Positions 14,389 to 19,593 of a stretch of 19,593 nt of DNA are shown here, in pieces; the first letter of the stretch is position 1, and each line of letters starts with the position of its first letter. The notes under the pieces are model-generated. The model made no database searches. It had not been told where the DNA came from and saw only the letters and a program-made list of their open reading frames with translations. This stretch comes from Verrucomicrobia bacterium UBA1211 (lineage in GTDB: Bacteria > Verrucomicrobiota > Kiritimatiellia > RFP12 > UBA1067): NCBI GenBank assembly GCA_002309585.1, contig DBXN01000045.1, positions 1 to 19,593 on the forward strand. Reading direction: 5' to 3'. A program made the position numbers and the translations under genes.

Positions 14389-15015
14389 TCAATTGCCTTT
14401 TTCCGCTTTCGGGGTGAACGTGACATATCGCGGAACCGCGCCGTTCAGCGCCTGAAGCGTCTCGCGGTTAAAGATGTTCAGCCGCGTCGAGACCTCTGTA
14501 CCGACCGGCTCATCCTTCACCTCCCTGAACTTCGCCAACGGGTAGAGAATCCCGCTGTTCAGCCGGTAGACATGCCGCTTGACATGCGGGATGAGACGCA
14601 CCGCCGTGATGGCGTTCCCCAAGTGGAATTTCCTCTCCTTGTAGGTGGCGACCTTCTCGTTACGGAAACGGGGTTCGACCGGAAGCGCGGCCGAGCCGGA
14701 GACGAAGAGCGCCTTGGCGCGCGGCCTGACCGTACCGCGGAAGACGGCGACCTTCCAGGTGGCCCCGTCCGCTCCGCGGACCGTCACCAGCGCGTACTGC
14801 TCCTTCGCAAGCGGGATCTCGCGGTAATCCTCCACGGCGACGACGGCGGCGAGCGGCACGACCGGCATCTCTTCGTCCGTTCCCGAACGCAACGCATCGA
14901 GGAACGAGACGGCGGCCTCCCGTTCCGGCGTCCGCTCCGGTTTCCCGCGCCGGACGTCCTGAGGCTTCGCTCCGAAAAGCATCTCGGTCCATGTTCGGCC
15001 ATGTCGTTTCTTCAT
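14389..15015 (-). CDS. Protein of unknown function, possible RNA-ligase-type N-terminal domain
   Basis: A 208-residue soluble protein. The start at 15015 is well supported by AGGAGGTG just upstream (about 4 bases from the ATG), close to a perfect anti-16S match. Residues 1-45 are basic and probably disordered. From about 51 to 163 the pattern is beta-rich: VVPLAAVVAVEDYREI, then a strand pair ending FVSGSAALPVEPRFRNEKV, and RLNSGILYPLAKF. Its order (a valued-polar strand, 'SxxLPxxPRFR', a basic stretch, then 'SGxLYPL') reminds me of the N-terminal domain that precedes the nucleotidyltransferase in DRB0094-type RNA ligases, but the catalytic KxDG part is absent. That link is a weak inference. 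No signal peptide or membrane segment is visible. The gene stands alone between the secY terminator and tRNA-Asp. Confidence 0.8.
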   Translation of the reverse strand: MKKRHGRTWTEMLFGAKPQDVRRGKPERTPEREAAVSFLDALRSGTDEEMPVVPLAAVVAVEDYREIPLAKEQYALVTVRGADGATWKVAVFRGTVRPRAKALFVSGSAALPVEPRFRNEKVATYKERKFHLGNAITAVRLIPHVKRHVYRLNSGILYPLAKFREVKDEPVGTEVSTRLNIFNRETLQALNGAVPRYVTFTPKAEKGN

Positions 15016-15078
15016 CGCACCTCCTGATCGGCCATCCGCCGGTTCACAACAACGGATAGATTACCATCTTGCCCCTCG

Positions 15079-15135
15079 CCCGTCCACCCCGATCGTCCCC
15101 GCTGTCCCGATCGTCCCGTCCGTCCCGGTATCCCG
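15079..15135. repeat. Nine-base-periodic G/C-run repeat upstream of the 208-residue gene
   Basis: C-triplets start at 15079, 15088, 15097, 15106, 15115 and 15124 (exact spacing of 9) and then 15132. The perfect 12-mer CCCGATCGTCCC occurs at 15088-15099 and 15106-15117. On the minus strand this is a run of at least six GGG tracts with 5-6 base loops, a strong G-quadruplex pattern. It lies between the secY terminator and the 208-residue gene, inside the likely 5' control region of that gene. Confidence 0.75.
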
Positions 15136-15142
15136 GAAAGCC

Positions 15143-15177
15143 AAAAAGCCGTCCCCCTTTCGGAGGACGGCCTTTTT
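15143..15177. terminator. Bidirectional-looking terminator ending the ribosomal protein-secY operon
   Basis: A GCCGTCC/GGACGGC stem (15148-15154 with 15165-15171), extended on the minus strand by CC-GAAA-GG pairing at the top, is flanked by AAAAA (15143-15147) and TTTTT (15173-15177). It can therefore work on either strand. It lies 19 bases beyond the secY stop codon and closes the minus-strand operon. Confidence 0.85.
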
Positions 15178-15195
15178 GAACATGACCCGGAGCGC

Positions 15196-16581
15196 TTACC
15201 GGCGGCCACGCAGCTGTCCGTGTTTCAGGAAGCCGTCGTAGTTCCGCATCAGCAGGTGGGACTCCATCTGGCGGAGGGTATCGAGAGCGACGCCGACGAT
15301 AATCAGCAGGCTCGTCCCGCCGAAGAAGGATGCCATCTCCCACGGCAACTCCATGAAACCGCGCAACAGTTGCGGCAGCAGCGCGATGATCAGGAGGCCC
15401 ACGCCGCCGATCAAGGTGACCCGCGTCATCAGGGCGTCCAGATACTCCGCCGTCGCCATACCGGGACGGATACCGGGGACATACGACCCGTTCCGCTTCA
15501 GATCCTCCGAGATCCGCATCGCATTGAACTGCGTCGCGACCCAGAAGAAGCAGAAGAAGAGGATCAGGATGGCGTAGAGCGTCAAGTGCAGGGGGCTCGT
15601 CCATTCCCGCAGCTGGATTCCCAGCCACTTCAGCCATCCCAGCCACTTGATGTCGTCCGGAATCCGGCTCAACATGGCGGCGGGAATCGTGATCAGCGGG
15701 CCCGCGAAGATGATCGGCATGACGCCGGTGTAGTTCACCCGGAGCGGCATGTAGGTCTGCTGCATCCCGTAGGAGTTACCGCCACCGACCGCACGGCGCG
15801 TGGAGTGGATCGGCACTTTACGCAGACCCTGCGTCAGCATCACGGTCCCCATCGTCACGGCGAAACCGAAGAGCAGCAGGATCGCCAATTCGATCGGGCT
15901 GCGGGTCGCCTCCATCCCGCCGATACCGAAGTAACGCTGCCACGCCTCAAGTGTCGCGGCGGGCAGACGGGATGTGATGTTGATCATGATGATCAGCGAG
16001 GTTCCGTTTCCGATCCCGCGCTGGGTGATCTGGTCGGCCAGCCACATCACGAAGAGGGCGGCCGCCGTCATGCAGATCACCGTCATGATGTTGAACCCGA
16101 GGCCGGGGGTCGTCACGATACGGACGGCGCCCAATCCGAGGGTGGCGGGATTTTGCAGAGCCGTCGCCAACGCGAACGACTGGAAGACGCAGATACCGAT
16201 CGTCAGATAGCGCGTATACTCCGCCAGTTTCATCCGTCCGGACTCACCCTCGCGGGAGAGCCGTTCGAGCTGGGGAATAACGGCCGTCAGCAATTGAACG
16301 ATAATCTGCGCGCTGATGTACGGCCAAATGCTCAGGAAGCCGACGGCGCACTGACTCAGGGCGCCGCCGCTGAACACATTGAACAGATCCATCAGCCCGC
16401 CGCCAGCGCCAGCCTGTTCCCGCATCCGGTCGAGAGCGACCTGCAGCGTCTGCCAATCCACGCCCGGTGTCGGGATCATGGAGAGCAGCCGGCAAATGAA
16501 CACCAATCCGAGGGTGAACAGGATACGTTTCCTGAGCTCAGGGATTTTGAAGGTGTTCGCAAAGGTTCCAAGCATGGGCAT
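15196..16581 (-). CDS. secY: Preprotein translocase subunit SecY
   Basis: A 461-residue channel subunit of the Sec translocon with the expected ten transmembrane helices. Family landmarks include the N-terminal IPELRKRILFTLGLVFICRL, IPTPGVDW, and the plug-region FNVFSGGALSQ followed by FLSIWPYISAQIIVQLL. Further landmarks are LERLSREGESGR, NGTSLIIMINI, the cytoplasmic loop NSYGMQQTYMPLRVNYTGVMP, the C5 loop NAMRISEDLKRNGSYVPGIRPG and a basic C-terminus (LKHGQLRGRR). The start at 16581 has AAAGGA about 8 bases upstream; a second ATG six bases in is less well placed. It is 20 bases downstream of rplO, the usual spc-operon neighbour, and is the last gene before the terminator. The adk/map/infA/rpmJ genes that often follow are absent. 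Confidence 0.97.
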   Translation of the reverse strand: MPMLGTFANTFKIPELRKRILFTLGLVFICRLLSMIPTPGVDWQTLQVALDRMREQAGAGGGLMDLFNVFSGGALSQCAVGFLSIWPYISAQIIVQLLTAVIPQLERLSREGESGRMKLAEYTRYLTIGICVFQSFALATALQNPATLGLGAVRIVTTPGLGFNIMTVICMTAAALFVMWLADQITQRGIGNGTSLIIMINITSRLPAATLEAWQRYFGIGGMEATRSPIELAILLLFGFAVTMGTVMLTQGLRKVPIHSTRRAVGGGNSYGMQQTYMPLRVNYTGVMPIIFAGPLITIPAAMLSRIPDDIKWLGWLKWLGIQLREWTSPLHLTLYAILILFFCFFWVATQFNAMRISEDLKRNGSYVPGIRPGMATAEYLDALMTRVTLIGGVGLLIIALLPQLLRGFMELPWEMASFFGGTSLLIIVGVALDTLRQMESHLLMRNYDGFLKHGQLRGRR

Positions 16582-16601
16582 GAGTTAAGTCCTTTAGCGG
16601 G

Positions 16602-17132
16602 TTATTTCTTGGCTTTGGCGGCTTCGCGGGCGGCGAGACGCGCGGCTTTACCCGCGGCCTGGCAACGCTCCAGCGTGCTCGGACCATCGCGCAGCGGCAG
16701 AACCGTGCCGCCGGCGGCCTCGATCTTCGCCTTCGCGGCGGCGCTGACGCCGTTCACCTTCACGGTGAGCTTCTTGGTCAGCTCGCCCTTCGCGAGAACC
16801 TTCACACCATCAAACTTCGCGCCCAGGAGCCCCTTCGCGCGGATCGCCTCAAGCGTCACCTCGGCGCCGTCATCGAAATACTTCTCCAACGAGCAGACGT
16901 TCAACGCAAGATACTCGACCCGGTTCACATTCTTGAACCCACGCTTCGGCAGCCGGCGGATCAGCGGCATCTGCCCGCCTTCGAAGCCGAGCTTCCGCTT
17001 GTGGCCCTTACGGGACATCTGACCCTTCTGACCTTTACCCGCGGTCTTACCCAGACCGGAACCGGGACCGCGACCGACGCGTTTACGGGTTTTGCGGGCG
17101 CCCGGCGTGTTTTTCAGTGATGATAAATCCAT
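16602..17132 (-). CDS. rplO: 50S ribosomal protein L15
   Basis: A 176-residue large-subunit protein. The Gly/Lys/Arg-rich N-terminal extension that penetrates 23S rRNA is clear (RKRVGRGPGSGLGKTAGKGQKGQ), followed by GFEGGQMPLIRRLPKRGFKN and the globular C-terminal domain ending in a glycine-rich AAGGTVLPL strand. L15 is usually about 145-150 residues, so this copy has roughly 25 extra residues at the C-terminus, rich in Ala, Arg and Lys (AAGKAARLAAREAAKAKK). The ATG at 17132 has GGAG 7 bases upstream. It follows rpsE after 34 bases, with no rpmD between them. Confidence 0.97.
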   Translation of the reverse strand: MDLSSLKNTPGARKTRKRVGRGPGSGLGKTAGKGQKGQMSRKGHKRKLGFEGGQMPLIRRLPKRGFKNVNRVEYLALNVCSLEKYFDDGAEVTLEAIRAKGLLGAKFDGVKVLAKGELTKKLTVKVNGVSAAAKAKIEAAGGTVLPLRDGPSTLERCQAAGKAARLAAREAAKAKK

Positions 17133-17166
17133 TTTCTCTCTCCAAATGAATCGGTTCAGCCATCCG

Positions 17167-17658
17167 TTAGGCGCGGGCGGCGGCGATCTCCTCGGCGGAA
17201 CGCAGCTGATTCAGCGCATCCACCGTCGCCTTGACCACGTTCAGACGGTTCTTACTGCCAAGGGACTTGCCGACCGCATCGCGGACGCCGGCCGCCTCCA
17301 GCAACGGACGCATGCCGCCGCCGACGATCAGCCCGGTTCCATCCGGCGCGGGCTTCAGCAGCACGCGGCCGCCGTCGCACACACCCGTCACCTCGTGCGG
17401 GATGGTCTTCCCGGCGAGCTTGACGCGCATCATGCTCTTCTTCGCGGCGTCGCCACCCTTGCGGATCGCGTCGCTCACCTCGTTCGCCTTACCGAAGCCG
17501 AACCCCACACGGCCTTCGCCGTCACCGACGACCACCACCGCGCTGAAGCTGAACCGGCGGCCGCCCTTCACGACCTTCGCGCAACGGTTCACAAACACGA
17601 CATGCTCGATGAACTCGCTCTGCGCCTCGTTGTTACGGGAGAATTTTCCTTCGCTCAC
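17167..17658 (-). CDS. rpsE: 30S ribosomal protein S5
   Basis: A 163-residue small-subunit protein important for decoding accuracy. The S5 double-stranded-RNA-binding N-domain is seen in GRRFSFSAVVVVGDGEGRVGFGFGKA (given in two parts here: GRRFSFSAVVVVGDG, then EGRVGFGFGKANEV), followed by the C-domain GTGLIVGGGMRPLLEAAGVRD and SKNRLNVVKAT. The start codon is GTG at 17658, overlapping the rplR stop as GTGA, with GAGGAGG 7 bases upstream inside rplR, so translation is coupled. Confidence 0.97.
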   Translation of the reverse strand: MSEGKFSRNNEAQSEFIEHVVFVNRCAKVVKGGRRFSFSAVVVVGDGEGRVGFGFGKANEVSDAIRKGGDAAKKSMMRVKLAGKTIPHEVTGVCDGGRVLLKPAPDGTGLIVGGGMRPLLEAAGVRDAVGKSLGSKNRLNVVKATVDALNQLRSAEEIAAARA

Positions 17659-18035
17659 TCTTTGGCCTCCTCAGCAACTTTCTCAGAGATCTTCAACCCG
17701 GCGGCGACCGCAGAATCGACGATCTGCTTGACACGGCCGTGGAATTTGAACCCGCCGCGGTCGACGACCACGATGGAGATGCCCTTGTCCTTCGCCGCGC
17801 CGGCAGCCCGCTCACCGATCCACTTGGCGGTTTCGAGGTTGCACGGGCGGGACTCGCCCTTCTTCAGGGTCGAAACGAACGCCAGCGTGTTCATGGCGCG
17901 GTCATCAACGAACTGCACATACATGTGCTTGTTGGAGATGTTGATGGCCATCCGCGGGCGCTCCGCCGTTCCCTTCACGCGCCGACGCAGACGGGCGTGG
18001 CGGATTGCACGTTGTTCTTTACGATTGAAACTCAT
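17655..18035 (-). CDS. rplR: 50S ribosomal protein L18
   Basis: A 126-residue protein that binds 5S rRNA with L5 and L25. It has the basic N-terminus (RKEQRAIRHARLRRRVKG), the RPRMAINISNKHMYVQFVDD strand region, a central helix ending in ERAAGAAKDKGI, and the typical VVVDRGGFKFHGRVK followed by a C-terminal helix. The length is near the usual 115-122. GGAG lies 8 bases before the ATG. It overlaps the rpsE start by four bases. Confidence 0.97.
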   Translation of the reverse strand: MSFNRKEQRAIRHARLRRRVKGTAERPRMAINISNKHMYVQFVDDRAMNTLAFVSTLKKGESRPCNLETAKWIGERAAGAAKDKGISIVVVDRGGFKFHGRVKQIVDSAVAAGLKISEKVAEEAKE

Positions 18036-18058
18036 CTTGTCAACTCCAATCTCAGGCG

Positions 18059-18598
18059 TTAGGCAACGGTCTTGCCCTGCTTACGGCGAATCTTCTCGCC
18101 GACGTACTTGATCCCCTTGCCCTTGTAAGGCTCGGCCGGATAGTAGCTGCGGATCCGCGCCGCGACATCACCGACGAGCTCCTTGCTCGTCCCCTCGACC
18201 GTCACATTGACGCCCGCCGGGTCGACCGTAATCGTGATCCCTTCCGGAATCGGATACTCTTTCGGGGAGGCGAAACCGAGCGAGAGGCTCAGGATCTTGC
18301 CGTTCAGCGCGGCCTTGAAACCGGTACCCTCGATGTTCAGCGCCTTCTTGTAGCCCTCGGACACGCCGACCACCATGTTGTGGATCAACGTGCGGGTCAA
18401 ACCGTGGCAGCTCTTCAGAATCCGCGAATCATCCGCGCGGGTGACCACCACCTTACCGTCATCCAACGTGATACCGATGCCGTTGTGGAACGTGCGGGTC
18501 AGCTCGCCCAGCTTCCCCTTCACCGTCACCCGGCTCCCGTCCACATCCACCGTCACGCCGGCGGGAATCGCGATCGGCTGTTTACCAATTCTCGACAT
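18059..18598 (-). CDS. rplF: 50S ribosomal protein L6
   Basis: A 179-residue large-subunit protein with the standard two-domain repeat. The N-terminus is MSRIGKQPIAIPAGV and the C-terminal signature is PEPYKGKGIKY-like (AEPYKGKGIKYVGEKIRRKQGK), which contacts the sarcin-ricin loop region. The length is typical. A purine-rich AGAGGG lies about 9 bases before the ATG. It sits 13 bases after rpsH and 23 before rplR, in the standard spc order. Confidence 0.97.
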   Translation of the reverse strand: MSRIGKQPIAIPAGVTVDVDGSRVTVKGKLGELTRTFHNGIGITLDDGKVVVTRADDSRILKSCHGLTRTLIHNMVVGVSEGYKKALNIEGTGFKAALNGKILSLSLGFASPKEYPIPEGITITVDPAGVNVTVEGTSKELVGDVAARIRSYYPAEPYKGKGIKYVGEKIRRKQGKTVA

Positions 18599-18611
18599 TG
18601 TGTAATCCCTC

Positions 18612-19001
18612 TTACCAGATGGTGCAAATCAACTCACCGCCGAGGTTGCGCTTGCGGGCATCCTTGCCGCTCAGCACGCCGCCGGAGGTACTCAACACCG
18701 CAATGCCCATGCCGCCCAGCACAACAGGAATCTCCTGGACGCCGCAGAACTTGCGCAACCCGGGACGGCTCTCGCGGCGGAGGCCGCAGATGGCCGACTC
18801 GGCCCGATCGTTGTACTTCAGCTCGATGGTCAACACGCGGGGAACCCCATTGGTCAACTCGAAGTCAACGATATACCCCTCTTCCTTCATCACGCGGGCG
18901 ATCTCGCCCTTGATGCGCGAACCCGGCATCGTCACCGAAGCGTGGCCGGCCCTAATCGCGTTGCGGATACGCAACAGCATATCGGAAATCGGATCTGTCA
19001 T
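18612..19001 (-). CDS. rpsH: 30S ribosomal protein S8
   Basis: A 129-residue protein that binds the central domain of 16S rRNA and, in many bacteria, represses the spc operon. The N-terminus is MTDPISDMLLRIRNA and the C-terminal signature is GIAVLSTSGGVLSGKDAR. The start at 19001 is chosen because AAGGAGA lies about 8 bases upstream and the family begins exactly there; a longer frame to 19037 overlaps the end of rpsN and has no support. It follows rpsN by 13 bases. Confidence 0.97.
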   Translation of the reverse strand: MTDPISDMLLRIRNAIRAGHASVTMPGSRIKGEIARVMKEEGYIVDFELTNGVPRVLTIELKYNDRAESAICGLRRESRPGLRKFCGVQEIPVVLGGMGIAVLSTSGGVLSGKDARKRNLGGELICTIW

Positions 19002-19014
19002 GAGTCTCTTCTCC

Positions 19015-19200
19015 TTACCAACTCGCTTTGGTGACACCCGGAATCATGCCGGAAAGAGCCAGCTCGCGGAAGCACAGACGGCAGAGCTGGAACTTGCGGA
19101 TGTATCCACGCCGACGCCCGCAACGGGAGCAGCGGCAGTAGTGACGCACTTTGAATTTCGGGGTGCGCTTGGCTTTAACAATCAAACAGGTCTTTGCCAT
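19015..19200 (-). CDS. rpsN: 30S ribosomal protein S14, zinc-binding type
   Basis: A 61-residue S14 of the short, zinc-containing (type Z) form. The ribbon cysteines are C24-x2-C27 and C40-x2-C43, and the C-terminus has the conserved RELALSGMIPGVTKASW. This form is common outside Proteobacteria, whose S14 is about 100 residues and lacks the cysteines. AAGGAGAG lies about 10 bases before the ATG. It lies between rplE and rpsH as in the standard operon. Confidence 0.97.
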   Translation of the reverse strand: MAKTCLIVKAKRTPKFKVRHYCRCSRCGRRRGYIRKFQLCRLCFRELALSGMIPGVTKASW

Positions 19201-19215
19201 AATGAAATGCTCTCC

Positions 19216-19593
19216 TTACCGGCCGACAAAGGGCATGCCCAAGATCTCAAGCAGCTCACGCGCACCGTTGTTGTCCCTCGCGGAAGTCACGAACGTGATG
19301 TCGATACCATCGTCGTGGGCAACCGTCGTATCCATCATCTCAGGGAAGATCGAGTGCTCTTTCAAGCCCAACGTATAGTTCCCGCGCCCGTCAAAACCGC
19401 GCTTCGGAACGCCGTGGAAGTCGCGGATACGCGGCAGGGCGCTGTTGATCAGACGGTCGGCGAACTCATACATCCGCTCGCGGCGGAGCGTCACCTTCGC
19501 GCCGATGATCATGCCTTCGCGCAACTTGAAGTTCGCGATGCTCTTGCGGGCCTTGCACAGCACGGGCTTCTGCCCCGTGATCCGCCCCAGGTC
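19216..19593 (-). CDS. rplE: 50S ribosomal protein L5, C-terminal part
   Basis: The last 125 residues of L5; the reading frame runs off the right edge, where it begins in DLGRITGQKPVLCKARKSIA, a highly conserved L5 region. The rest includes NFKLREGMIIGAKVTLR, LPRIRDFHGV and the C-terminal HDDGIDITFVTSARDN. L5 contacts 5S rRNA and the P-site tRNA. A full-length copy is about 180 residues, so the N-terminal third lies outside the window, where rplX and rplN would be expected. Confidence 0.97.
   Translation of the reverse strand, partial: DLGRITGQKPVLCKARKSIANFKLREGMIIGAKVTLRRERMYEFADRLINSALPRIRDFHGVPKRGFDGRGNYTLGLKEHSIFPEMMDTTVAHDDGIDITFVTSARDNNGARELLEILGMPFVGR

Noticed and set aside
14165..14392. 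A 76-residue N-terminal extension of uppP
   Set aside because: It would be translated from the tRNA-Asp gene and its terminator; the ATG at 14164 has a proper AAGGAG site and matches the family N-terminus.
15220..17022. A 600-residue open frame on the plus strand across secY and rplO
   Set aside because: It is antisense to two certain ribosomal/translocon genes, has a composition of His, Gln, Asp and Arg typical of GC-rich shadow frames, and has no binding site.
1..19593. CRISPR arrays, transposases, prophage or defence genes
   Set aside because: No regularly spaced palindromic repeats of CRISPR type, no transposase or integrase motifs and no inverted-repeat-bounded element were seen on either strand.

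Overview
The window (about 60% G+C by eye) looks like a chromosome segment of a Gram-negative bacterium of the Verrucomicrobia/Kiritimatiellota/Lentisphaerae branch. This is inferred from the giant beta-helical surface protein with autotransporter-associated strand repeats, the exported GH31 enzyme, the L34 sequence and the S10-spc operon layout without rpmD. It is not a proven assignment.

Layout. Positions 2-1141 (+) hold the C-terminal end of a large, unrecognised beta-rich protein that enters from outside the window and stops at a strong intrinsic terminator (1231-1263). Positions 1480-6009 (-) encode a 1509-residue exported beta-helix protein. It shares a divergent promoter region (6010-6268) with a two-gene operon: a 301-residue secreted beta-propeller-like protein and a 762-residue GH31 glycoside hydrolase (6269-9479, +). 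Next comes the classic membrane-insertion and RNA-processing cluster rpmH-rnpA-yidD-yidC, with its own promoter at 9601-9630. The rpmH gene is only 45 codons, and the later genes overlap one another. An OppF-type ABC ATPase follows as a likely last gene of that operon.

From 13376 onward everything is on the minus strand: uppP, tRNA-Asp(GTC) with its own hairpin terminator, an unrecognised 208-residue protein, and then the distal part of a ribosomal protein operon. Read 5' to 3' on the minus strand this operon is rplE (partial, entering from the right edge), rpsN, rpsH, rplF, rplR, rpsE, rplO, secY. It ends at a hairpin terminator at 15143-15177. No rpmD lies between rpsE and rplO, and nothing ribosomal follows secY.

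How the genes fit together. The right half is housekeeping: ribosome assembly, SecY/YidC membrane-protein biogenesis, RNase P and undecaprenyl-phosphate recycling. The left half is accessory and surface-oriented: large exported beta-rich proteins and glycan cleavage. No CRISPR array, transposase, prophage or defence system is visible. The most interesting loci are the truncated giant protein at the left edge, the sortase/barrel-less beta-helix protein, the 208-residue orphan with a possible RNA-ligase-type N-terminal domain, and a 9-nt-periodic G-rich repeat just upstream of it.
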